Position numbers and translations under genes: made by a program | The notes under the pieces: generated by a model | Told to the model about the DNA's origin: nothing | The model's input: the letters and a program-made list of their open reading frames with translations, nothing else | The model's database searches: none | Assembly (NCBI RefSeq): GCF_018294505.1 | Contig: NC_057802.1 | Span: forward strand, 313,896,209 to 313,960,208 | Source: Triticum aestivum | Lineage: Eukaryota; Streptophyta; Magnoliopsida; Poales; Poaceae | Reading direction: 5' to 3' | Length of the DNA: 64,000 bases | Part shown: piece by piece, positions 32,450-42,074 of the stretch | Layout: every line of letters begins with the position of its first letter | Position numbering within the stretch: position 1 is the first letter of the stretch

Positions 32450-33798
32450 CAAGTTCAAGGGGTTGACTACGATGAGACTTTCTCACCCGTAGCGAAGCTG
32501 AAGTCCGTCCGAATCATGTTAGCAATTGCCGCATTCTATGATTATGAGATATGGCAAATGGACGTCAAAACGGCATTCCTTAATGGCTTTCTTAAGGAAG
32601 AATTGTATATGATGCAGCCGGAAGGTTTTGTCGATCCTAAGAATGCTAACAAGGTATGCAAGCTCCAGCGCTCCATCTATGGGCTGGTGCAAGCATCTCG
32701 GAGTTGGAACATTCGATTTGATGAGATGATCAAAGCGTTTGGGTTTACACAGACTTATGGAGAAGCCTGTGTTTACAAGAAAGTGAGTGGGAGCTCTGTA
32801 GCATTTCTCTTATTATATGTGGACGACATACTATTGATGGGAAATGATATAGAATTCTTGGAAAGTATAAAGGCCTATTTGAATAAGTGTTTTTCAATGA
32901 AGGACCTTGGAGAAGCTGCTTAGATATTAGGCATCAAGATCTATAGAGATAGATCAAGACGCCTCATTGGTCTTTCACAGAGTACGTACCTTGACAAGAT
33001 ATTGAAGAAGTTCAATATGGATCAGTCCAAGAAGGGGTTCTTGCCTGTATTGCAAGGTGTGCAATTGAGCACGGCTCAATGCCCGACCACGGCAGAAGAT
33101 AGAGAAAAGATGAGTGTCATCCCCTATGCCTCGGCCATAGGGTCTATTATGTATGCCATGCTGTGTACCAGACCTGATGTAAACCTTGCCGTAAGTTTGG
33201 TAGGAAGGTACCAAAGTAATCCCGGCATGGAACACTGGACAGCGGTCAAGAATATCCTGAAGTACCTGAAGAGGACTAAGGATATGTTTCTCGTTTATGG
33301 AGGTGACGAAGAGCTCGTCGTAAAGGGTTACGTCGATGCTAGCTTCGACACAGATCTGGATGACTCTAAGTCACAAACCGAATACGTGTATATTTTGAAT
33401 GGAGGGGCAGTAAGCTGGTGCAGTTGCAAGCAAAGCGTCGTGGCGGGATCTACATGTGAAGCGGAGTACATGGCGGCCTCAGAGGCAGGCAAGAAGCAAT
33501 CTGGATGAAGGAGTTCATTACCGACCTAGGGGTGATTCCCAATGCGTCGGGCCCGATGACTCTCTTCTGTGACAACACTGGAGCTATTGCCCTTGCCAAG
33601 GAGCCCAGGTTTCATAGGAAGACCAGGCATATCAAGCGTCGCTTCAACTCCATTTGTGAAAGTGTTCAAAATGGAGACATAGATATTTGTAAAGTACATA
33701 CGGACCTGAATATAGCAGATCTGTTGACTAAACCTCTCCCTAGAGCAAAACATGATCAACACCAGAACTCTATGGGTGTTCGATTCATCACAATGTAA
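32450..33798 (+). pseudogene. Angela-type reverse transcriptase and RNase H, broken
   Basis: After the stop the same pol continues: YEIWQMDVKTAFLNGFLKEE, LQRSIYGLVQASRSW and the catalytic LLLYVDDILLMGNDI (~32808-32850). A second nonsense codon TAG at 32921-32923 replaces a tyrosine. The frame resumes as ILGIKIYRDRSRRL, CTRPDVNLAVSLVGRYQ, GGAVSWCSCKQSVVAGSTCE and AEYMAASEAGKKQSG, where a frameshift near 33490 separates the last RNase H part: FCDNTGAIALAKEPRFHRK, VHTDLNIADLLTKPLP, ending at 33798. These domains copy RNA to DNA and remove the template RNA. Confidence 0.9.
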
Positions 33799-33820
33799 CT
33801 AGATTATTGACTCTAGTGCA

Positions 33821-33830
33821 AGTGGGAGAC
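33821..33830 (+). promoter_or_regulatory. Polypurine tract of the Angela-type element
   Basis: AGTGGGAGAC immediately before the 3' LTR. It primes plus-strand DNA synthesis in this family. Confidence 0.8.
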
Positions 33831-35030
33831 TGTTGGAAATATGCCCTAGATGCAATAATAAAATGGTTATTATTATATTTCCTTGTTCATGATAATTGTC
33901 TATTGTTCATGCTATAATTGTGTTATCCGGAAATCGTAATACATGTGTGAATACATAGACCACAATGTGTCCCTAGTAAGCCTCTAGTTGACTAGCTCGT
34001 TGATCAACAGATAGTCATGGTTTCCTGACTATGGACATTGGATGTCATTGATAACGGGATCACATAATTAGGAGAATGATGTGATGGACAAGACCCAATC
34101 CTAAGCATAGCACAAAGATCGTGTAGTTCGTTTGCTAGAGCTTTTCCAATGTCAAGTATCATTTCCATAGACCATGAGATTGTGTAACTCCCGGATGCCG
34201 TAGGAGTGCTTTGGGTGTACCAAACGTCACAACGTAACTGGGTGACTATAAAGGTACACTACAGGTATCTCTGAAAGTGTCTGTTGGGTTGACACGGATC
34301 GAGACTGGGATTTGTCACTCCGTATGATGGAGAGGTATCTCTGGGCCCACTCGGTAATGCATCATCACAATGAGCTCAAAGTGACCAAGTGGTTGGTCAC
34401 GGGATCATGCATTACGGTACGAGTAAAGTGACTTGCCAGTAACGAGATTGAACGAGGTATTGGGATACCGACGATCGAATCTCGGGCAAGTAACGTACCG
34501 ATTGACAAAGGGAATTGTATACGGGATTGATTGAATCCTCGACATCGTGGTTCATCCGATGAGATCATCGTGGAACATGTGGGAGCCAACATGGGTATCC
34601 AGATCCCGCTGTTGGTTATTGACCGGAGAGTCGTCTCGGTCATGTCTGCGTGTCTCCCGAACCCGTAGGGTCTACACACTTAAGGTTCGGTGACGCTAGG
34701 GTTGTAGAGATATTAGTATGCGGTAACCCGAAAGTTGTTTGGAGTCCCGGATGAGATCTCGGACGTCACGAGGAGTTCCGGAATGGTCCGGAGGTGAATA
34801 ATTATATATAGGAAGTCCAGTTTTGGCCACCGGGAAAGTTTCGGGGGTTACCGGTATTGTACCGGGACCACCGGAAGGGTCCCGGGGGTCCACCGGGTGG
34901 GGCCACCTATCCCGGAGGGCCCCATGGGCTGAAGTGGGAGGGGAACCAGCCCCTGGTGGGCTGGTGCGCCCCCCTTGGGCCTCCCCCTGCGCCTAGGGTT
35001 GGAAACCCTAGGGGTGGGGGCGCCCCCCAC
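33831..35030 (+). repeat. 3' LTR of the Angela-type element, truncated
   Basis: 1200 bp, co-linear with 26819-28018. It ends abruptly at GGGGGCGCCCCCCAC, which is GC-rich and locally palindromic. The TATA box and R/U5 parts are missing. Confidence 0.92.
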
Positions 35031-36060
35031 AAGTTATAGTAGTGCACGTTAGACGTAGAAAAAATTTGAAGGCCGTAAGAGGAAGTTATCTCCCGTTCGT
35101 CATCAAACATGCATTGTTCCCTCTCGGAACCACGAACCTTCTAGCGAGTTGCTCCGGTTTGTGAGGGGTGTGTGTCCAAACTTTCGTCAAACATGCCAAT
35201 TTCTTTACCACATCATCTTGGTGGCATGACATTACATCAACCAAGGTTTCATGTGTTTCTGATTTTTTTGGAATTAAAATGCCATGCCACTCCATGCATA
35301 CGTATTCATGCACATGTGTCCATGTCGTGATACAAATATGTTTGAACATTCCTTCTAGTTTACTGCACATGGAATTAACTCGCACACAAGTACACAAATA
35401 TGATTTTTCAAACCGTTTCAGTTACGCGTTGCATGTAGATGTAGTTCAAATTTGAATTACGGTCATTAAATGGCTAGAAAATCATTTAGATGTCTTTAAA
35501 AGTTCAAATGACCCCTAGAATTTTCAAAAATTTCACATTACAGTTGTAGTAGTGCACGTTAGACGTAGAAAAAATTTGAAGGCCGTAAGAGGAAGCTATC
35601 TCTCATTCCTCATCAAACATGCATTGTTCCCTCTCGGAACCACGAGCCTTCTAGTGAGTTGATCCGGTTTGTGAGGAGTGTGTGTCCAAACTTTGGTCAA
35701 ACATGCCAATTTTTTACCACATCATCTTGGTGGCATGACATTACATCAACCAAGGTTTCATGTGTTTCTGATTTTTTGTTAATTTTTTGGAATTAAAATG
35801 CCATGTCCCTCCATGGTTAATTGTGTCATAGCTGTTAGACCAATATGTTTGAAAATTCCTTCCAATTTACTGCACATGGAATTAAATCACACACAAGTAC
35901 ACGAAATATGAGCTTTCAAACCGTTATGGTTAGCTGTTGCATGTACATGTAGTTCAAATTTCAATTACGGTCGTTAAATGGCTAGAAAATCACTTAAATG
36001 TCTTAGAAGGTCAAATGACCCCTGAAACAAAATTTGACATGAAAGTTGTATTAGTACTAC
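35031..36060 (+). repeat. Two ~511-bp direct repeats in the CACTA-like left arm
   Basis: Both units begin GTAGTAGTGCACGTTAGACG (second at ~35546), contain AAACATGCATTGTTCCCTCT, 'CATCATCTTGGTGGCATGAC' and 'GTTCAAAT', and end near AAAGTTGTA. They are about 90% identical by eye. A third unit starts at ~36044 but is soon lost. Confidence 0.85.
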
Positions 36061-36301
36061 AAAATTTCTCGTTCATTTAAAACACCATCTATTGGCACTT
36101 TATTCCAAATTCGTCTTTCACAGCTAATAAAAAATATCTACAACATCACAAACAGTTGTTTTCTAGGAACCGTTTGTGATGAAAATATCTGGGTCTATTT
36201 AAGTCTCCCTCCTTAAGCTTCGCCGGCTCGTCTGCTCTAGTGCCGGCAACCCCCGAATCCACGAATCCCAATCCCCATTCCCGCACCCCCTTCTTGCAAA
36301 G

Positions 36302-37010
36302 ATGAGGCCGTGGAAACGCTTTATGAAGGCCCGTAGGATGGCCGCGTCCCCCCGAGCGCCGCCGCCTGCGCCGAGAGCACGGCCGCCTACGCCGAGAGTG
36401 CCGCCGCATCCGCATTGAGCGCGGCGCTTCCGCTGAGAGGGAGTCTGCGGCAGCCGACAGGGCAGCTGCAGCAGCCGAGACGGCTGCAACTACTGCTGCG
36501 ACGGCGGCTGCAAACGCCGAGAGCGCTTGAGCTGCCGTTCATGCCGCTGATGTCGCCCTAGCCCGGCTCGAGGCCATCCACACCAAGATCGAGGATGCAC
36601 ACGCCAAGATCGAGGATGCGCACGCCAAGATATTCCAGGCCACCTCGGACTCCAGCATGCAAGCCACGTCTGAAAAGGCAGCGGTGGCCATGCAACACCT
36701 GCTTCCTCATGAGGTCGCCGAGCGGGAGCTGGAGATGCAGGAGGCGGCGGATATCGAGGAACGCCGGGAGGAGGAGTTGCGCGTGGCCAAGGTCGAGGTA
36801 GAGAAGAGTCTGTCCGTCGAGGAATCGGCGGTGGAGTACCAACGCGAGCTCTGGTGCAGCCACTACTACGAGTACTACAACGTTGAGGGTGGCACCGAGG
36901 ACGAGGACGAGGACGCGATCGACTTTAGCAGGGGGGACGCGGAGTCCACCAACGGCGGCATGTCGCCAGGACAAGTCATCGACGTCTCATCTCACACCGG
37001 CAATGCATAG
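36302..37010 (+). pseudogene. Alanine-rich coiled-coil ORF of the CACTA-like element, frameshifted
   Basis: A TATA-like CTATTTAAG (36194-36202) and a short leader precede the ATG at 36302 (MRPWKRFMKARRMAASP). A frame change near 36340 leads into AAACAESTAAYAESAAASA, another near 36415 into ERESAAADRAAAAAETAA, and a TGA at ~36528 interrupts. The frame then continues AVHAADVALARLEAIHTKIE with IEDAHAK repeated as 7-residue units. From MQATSEKAAVAMQHLLPHEV the last 117 residues to the TAG at 37010 are clean (LEMQEAADIEERREEELRVA; an acidic EDEDEDAIDF; a Ser/Gly-rich tail). Heptad-like Ala/Glu/Lys patterns indicate coiled coil. The function is unknown; such ORFs recur in Triticeae CACTA-type elements. 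Confidence 0.55.
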
Positions 37011-37221
37011 GCCGGCGCGGCGGCGGATTTTTAATTATGCGTACTTAGGCTTTATTTTTAATGCTGGTCTTTTGTTAGAGCAATGTTTAGGTCAACTGGC
37101 TCTGTGTAATTACTAGAATTGCTCGATTCAGTAAGTGTGGTCTATCTGCTGTATGCTCTTTTGTGTGCCCAAATTAGCAAGCGATGTTAAATTATGCAAT
37201 GACGTACCCAGGGAAATTTCC

Positions 37222-37480
37222 ACCAAAATTTGAATTATCAAACTCATCCCATGCGCGTAAAGCAGAAGAATCGTTTGCGATGCACACAATCGTTCAAAGT
37301 GAATTGTCCGGCAGCACCGCACGCGTTCAAAGTGAATGTGCCCATGCCTTGAGACCAAAATTGGAATTATCAAACTCATCCCATGCGCGTAAAGCAGAAG
37401 AATCATTTGCGATGGACACAACCGTTCAAAGTGAATGGTCCAGTGGCACCGCGCGCAAAGTTTCCCTCCACATTTCCAAA
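37222..37480 (+). repeat. Direct repeat of ~132 bp
   Basis: ACCAAAATT-GAATTATCAAACTC, then CATGCGCGTAAAGCAGAAGA and CGTTCAAAGTGAAT, occurs at 37222 and 37354. It lies between the coiled-coil ORF and the GRF gene, probably in the latter's promoter. Confidence 0.8.
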
Positions 37481-37642
37481 ATTTTGGCCTACCGCCAAAA
37501 TATCTACCCCCGCCCCCTTCCCCACCACCTTTTCTCCCCGACCACAAGTCACATTTCCCCTGTTTCCTCCTTCCTTCCTTCCTTGCTAAGCTATAGCCGC
37601 TTCCTCGCTCTCGCCGTCTCGCATCCTACCGCCGGGGTCGCC

Positions 37643-39034
37643 ATGGTCTTCTTCAAAGACATCTCAAGTGGTTCCTCCTCCGGCGACAACTCCTTCACCA
37701 CCCGGGTATGCCTCTTTTCTCTCTCTCGGGCTATAACTTGGAATGAAGGATTTTTACTCGGAGGTCGATTTGAGTCGTTTCTTCCTCTTGTAGCTCCCTA
37801 AGACCATCAGTGGCAACGAATGGTGCGAGGTGGCTGAAGATGTATCTGCTCATTGTCACCATCAATCTCCATGCGTGAAGCTACTTGCGTTTGATTTGTG
37901 GACACTGGGAGGAAGTTTCTGGCATGTGCAGAGAAGGTTAGACCCTCTTTCGTTGTTACAAATCATTTGTTAGATGTGATTCAGACACTGTCACGGTCCC
38001 AACCCATTCATACCACACCTTCAACCAAACGCATCCTAAGACAGTGTCACAGTTTGTACCTAGTATCTTAAATTGTTGCCATCTCATCAGCGGTGCCATT
38101 AGAAAATTATTTGGCACCGCTTCAGCAGTTTGTGCAGCCAACTTTGGTCCACACATCCGAGCAGCCAAGCAGTAAAATACTAAATCTTTATGGCACGAAG
38201 GAACTGGGCATCGGAGCAACTACGTGCTCCGGAGTCCGGGTCCCTGATTTTTTTTCCGCTGCATCGGCTCGCCAGTTCAGGGCACCGGTGCGAGATGTAG
38301 CAACAGTTGTCTTTACACCAGTTTTGGCATACATAGTGGACGGCCTTAGTGCTATTAGTTCTATGTTACTAAATTTGTGCATGTACACACCTGTTAGTAT
38401 CAATTTGCTGTCATCCAAACACTGTCGCTATGTTGTTGCAGTTATATTTACCTTCCTCATAAAATGTTCAATTTGTTATTTATTGTACATGAGTAAGAAC
38501 TTGTAGCGTCGTTGTAGTTAATTATAGCTTCTGATGTTCCAGAATTTGGTTGTTGTCTCAGTACCAATTATTTCATTTGCACATTGATCTTTTTGAGAAG
38601 ATATGTCATAATTAACATGTTTCTTCAGTTTTTTAAAATAAGCATTGGTGATTTTCTATGTTGCTATAAACCCATTTCCCCTACAATTGTTACTGATCTA
38701 GTTTTAAATATTATAGGATGAACGGGAGTGTTCTTACTTGGAGTGGGTTGATCAAGAGTGGCCACAGTCTTTGAAGATGTGCCTAACGAAGCCCTGGAGC
38801 ATGTATGAGGAAGTGAACACAGCTAGGCTTAGAGAAAGTCTTGTCAATGCTGAAGCATATTTCAAGATGCAGGATAAAAAGTTGAAGGTGGAGAATGATC
38901 TCAGATTAAAAAAAGACTTTGCTAAGATGGTGTTGGCGAAGGAGGAGGCACTTTCCCAGTTGGCCTATGCAAAACGGGTTCTTACTGAACTGGAAGCAGA
39001 GGTGGATAAGATGAGCCTGGATGATCTCGATTAG
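37643..39034 (+). pseudogene. GRF-type zinc-finger/coiled-coil gene, three exons, one frameshift
   Basis: Exon 1 37643-37705 (MVFFKDISSGSSSGDNSFTT R), intron with GT-AG; exon 2 37794-37936 (LPKTISGNEWCEVAEDVSAH, CHHHQSPCVKLLAF); exon 3 38717-39034 (DERECSYLEWVDQEWPQSLK). Exons 2 and 3 together give the GRF zinc-finger order: Cys-x-Cys region, DTGRKFLAC, then EC-x-LEWVD. A one-base shift in exon 2 near 37900 takes DTGRKFLACAEK out of frame. The C-terminal ~75 residues (VNTARLRESLVNAEAYFKMQ, RLKKDFAKMVLAKEEALSQL, LTELEAEVDKMSLDDLD) are a long charged helix, probably coiled coil. GRF fingers bind single-stranded nucleic acids in other proteins. Its role in the transposon is unknown. A repaired or alternatively spliced product cannot be excluded. 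Confidence 0.7.
37937..38716 (+). other. Second intron of the GRF gene
   Basis: Starts GGTTAGACC and ends TATTATAG. It holds unrelated short sequence including a pair of ACAGTGTCACAG-type words (37988, 38041) that could be a small MITE. No ORF is supported. Confidence 0.55.
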
Positions 39035-39402
39035 GCAAATGAATATATTGTTCTTATGAAGTTGAACTAGCTATATGTTGTATTGTGCTGTTTTCGTGTA
39101 GCTACCGTACTGTGATGTTATAATATATTTATGTGCCTGATATGAAATTGGCAAATAGATGTTCGATATGAAATGCGAATTTGCGTAATACTGGAATTAT
39201 TAATTGTAAACTAATAAACCTGCTAAATGTGTTATGGACCTTTGCAAACGGTTCTAGCAGTAAAAGCGCTTGCGATGGATAGCCCAATGCCACACAGTTT
39301 TCTACATCAAATCGTGTGTGATGTAGTTAATGAAAGCAAACAGTTAACCAAGGCAGAGCGTGTGTGATAGTTACACCTTTCACACACGAGCGTATACATA
39401 AA
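39035..39402 (+). other. 3' flank of the GRF gene
   Basis: AT-rich likely 3' UTR (to ~39230), then sequence beginning the subterminal region of the CACTA-like element. No gene. Confidence 0.45.
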
Positions 39403-39661
39403 ACCGTGTGGGATGTACATCCAAACAGAAACGTTTTCCCTGGATTGACTGTGTGGGATGTACATAAGAACGGAAACGTATTCCTTGGATTGACTGTGTG
39501 TGATATACATATGAATGGAAATGATTTTCTGGGATTCACCGTGTGGGATGTACATACCTACGGAAATGATTTCTGGGATTTACCGTGTGGGATGTACATA
39601 CCTACGGAAATGATTTCTGGGATTCACCGTGTGGGATGTACATACCTACGGAAATGATTGG
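39403..39661 (+). repeat. Tandem 44-45-bp subterminal repeat x6
   Basis: Units open AC(C/T)GTGTGGGATGTACAT and continue ACGGAAATGATTT-CTGGGATT: 39403, 39448, 39493, 39538, 39582 and 39626. The last three are nearly identical, the first three more diverged. Their position suggests transposase-binding subterminal repeats. Confidence 0.85.
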
Positions 39662-39839
39662 GTTTCGATGCCTCGCCCGATCGCACACGGCCCCAGCCTG
39701 GATCCCAGGTGGGCCTATCCCCTACGATTTCTGGATCATGTGGGAAGGACACCCTATCACACACACTCACTTGGCGACGGTTCCAAATGCCATCGCGGAA
39801 AGGGGTAAAAAACCGTTTGTTTAGGACCGACGCGCACCA

Positions 39840-40620
39840 GTGCTCCTATGGGCCGTAGGATCCATGGGCCTTCTACGGGCCGTCTAATCTATGGCCCTTC
39901 TACGGGCCGTCTAATCTATGGGCCTTCTATGAGCCGTATAATCATTTCGCCAAACATGGGCCATACTATTCGTGGACCAATAACGGTCCACAAAATGGGT
40001 CGTAAACGGGCTAGAGTGGAAATCGTCTGTTTTATGGCCCGACCATTACGGGCTGTTAATAGGCCATATTTGATGACACTATGAAAACAGCCCAACGGGT
40101 TAACGGGCCACAAACGGGCCGACTGTAACCACAGGCTGAATTTGGCCCACAAGCGGAACAGGCCAATAACGGACCGTAAGTAACCGAATTCTGGAAATGA
40201 GCTAATAAATGCGCCCTTAGAAGGCCGAAAGTTAACACGGGCTGGAAACGGCCGACGGAATAATGGGTCATTAATGAGTATAAAACGATACACTGTTCAT
40301 TATGGGCAGTTTCATCTCGGGCCTTTAATGGGCCCAGAGTTACAAAGGGCCTCCTATGGGCCAAAAGACGTCATGGGCCATAAATGGGTCAGAAGTTACA
40401 ATGGGTTGGAATCATATTGGATGGCCCAAATGACGCTACTAGGCCTAATTTGGGTAGGCCGTAACAGGCCGTGAGTTAGCGGCTGTAAATGGGCTATATG
40501 CGAACATGCCATTAACAGGCTTTCCATGGGCCGGCCCGCTACCTATTGACCAAGTCAAACGGGCCAGCCTTTCCACCCGAATGGGCCTCTGTTGGGCCGT
40601 GCCATGTGTCGACGTATCAT
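39840..40620. repeat. Dense GGGCC/GGCCC word cluster, CACTA-like subterminal region
   Basis: More than twenty TGGGCC, CGGGCC or GGCCCA words within ~780 bp, in both orientations, spaced irregularly at 10-40 bp (ACGGGCCGTCTAATCTATGG repeated near 39877 and 39904). Such palindromic word clusters are typical of subterminal regions of CACTA elements. TGGGCC(C/T) also matches the core of a plant TCP-type promoter motif. Confidence 0.7.
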
Positions 40621-41022
40621 AGGCACCTTCAGTCCAATGAGTGGATGACATCTGTCCCAACGGTCAGCCGACACGTGGTTTCTGTGGCGAATGACAATTT
40701 TATACGTGGAAAATCCCCATTGGTCCGGGCTGTTAACGGGTTATCGGATCCAAACCGAAACCCGATAGCTTAACGGCGACCTGCTACGGTTGATGCCACA
40801 TGTTGGTTACCCTTGACGAAAGCACTTCTTTGACGCGCGATTTATCGTCATGGAAGTGGACACTTTTGTGATGATAATTTTGGTAATGGAACACTTCTAC
40901 GACAGCACAGGTATGACTATCTTGATTCTGTCATAAAATCATCATGGATGTATATGCATGACAGAAAACGAGACCTACTGTGACAAACACGTATCATCAC
41001 GGAAGTGTATTTTTTTATGGTG

Positions 41023-42074
41023 TAACTAGTAACAAAAGTGAGCAAAAACGGTATTGCAATGCTTGAAAACAAGGCCTAGGGTTCATACTTTCACTAGTGC
41101 GAGTTTTCTCAGCAATGATAACATAATTGGATCATGTAACAATCCCTCAACGTGCAACATAGAATCACTTCAAAGTTTCTATCAGAGAACGTAGGACAAA
41201 AACGTGCATCAACCCCTATGCATAGATTACCCCAATGTCACCTCGGGAATCTGTGAGTTGAGTACCAAAAGATACATCAAGTGAATCAATTGAACATCCC
41301 ATTGTCACCACATATATCCCACCGCAAGACATACATCAATTGTTTTCAAATCCAATACTCAATCCAACATAACGAAACGTCAAAGAGCAAGACTCAATTC
41401 ATCACAAGAAGGTAGAGAGGGAAGAACACCATATGATCAAACTATAATAACAAAGCTCGCGGTACATCAAGATCGTGCAAAATCAAGAACACGAGAGAGA
41501 GAGAGAGAGAGAGATCAAACACATAGCTACTAGTACATACCCTTGTCCACGAGGGTGAACTACTCCCTCCTCATCATGGTGGCCGCCGGGATGATGAAGA
41601 TGGCCTCCGGTGATGGTTTCCTTCTCCGGTAGGGTGCCGGAACGGGCTCCCGATTGGTTTTTGGTGGCTACAGAGGATTGCAGCGGCGGAACTTCCGATC
41701 TAGGGTTCTTTTCGGAGGTTTCTATATTTATAAGAATTTTTGGCGTTGGAAACAAGTCAGGAGGGTGTCCGAGGGGCCCACAAGCCCTCAGGGCGCCCCC
41801 CTAGGGCGCGCCCTGGAGGCTTGTGGCCTCCTCGGGACTCTTCTGGCCCAGCTTCGGTACTTCGGGGGTCTCTTTTGGTCCATAAAAAATCACCGTAAAT
41901 TTTCAGCCCATTTCGAGAACTTTTATTTTTGCGCAAAAAACGACACCACGGTAGTTCTGCTGAAAACAACGTCAGTCCAGGTTAGTTCTAATAAAATCAT
42001 ACCAAGACCATATAAAATTGTTGCAAAGATGGCATGAATACTTCATAAATTATAGATACATTGGAGACGTATAA
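41023..42074 (-). repeat. 3' LTR of the minus-strand Gypsy element, interrupted
   Basis: 1052 bp. Ends on the plus strand with ATACATTGGAGACGTATAA, i.e. starts TTATACGTCTCC on the element strand. It contains a GA microsatellite (~41493-41514). It is about 80% similar to the LTR fragment at 56388-57113. The far end stops at CTAGTTA exactly where the CACTA-like terminus begins. Confidence 0.75.

Larger units (their letters stand above)
26819..35030 (+). mobile_element. Angela-type Copia element (Angela/WIS/BARE1 group), 3' end deleted
   Basis: 5' LTR 26819-28527, leader, gag-pol 29820-33798, polypurine tract, 3' LTR 33831-35030. The LTR starts TGTTGGAAATATGCC and the proteins match this very abundant Triticeae group. 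Over the 1200 bp present in both LTRs I count about 15 mismatches and no indels. The 3' LTR stops where position 28018 would be in the 5' LTR, losing about 509 bp, and continues directly into CACTA-like sequence. No target duplication can be tested. The polyprotein has at least two frameshifts and two stops. Confidence 0.93.
35031..41022 (+). mobile_element. CACTA-like DNA transposon carrying two accessory genes, left end missing
   Basis: The right terminus '...CACGGAAGTGTATTTTTTTATGGTG' is, in reverse, CACCATAAAAAAATACACTT, close to the CACTA-type ends of Triticeae elements. The preceding ~200 bp of imperfect ATCATCACGG/ATGACAG repeats are typical subterminal DNA. The left side begins inside ~511-bp direct repeats also typical of wheat CACTA elements. 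Between lie an Ala-rich coiled-coil ORF, a GRF zinc-finger gene and GGCC-rich subterminal DNA. No TNP2-type transposase is visible, so it is a non-autonomous or deleted element. Superfamily assignment rests on recognition. Confidence 0.65.

Noticed and set aside
37184..37801. 205-codon plus frame
   Set aside because: Contains GRF exon 1 but otherwise reads through promoter repeats, leader and intron 1; the canonical GT-AG intron explains the locus better.
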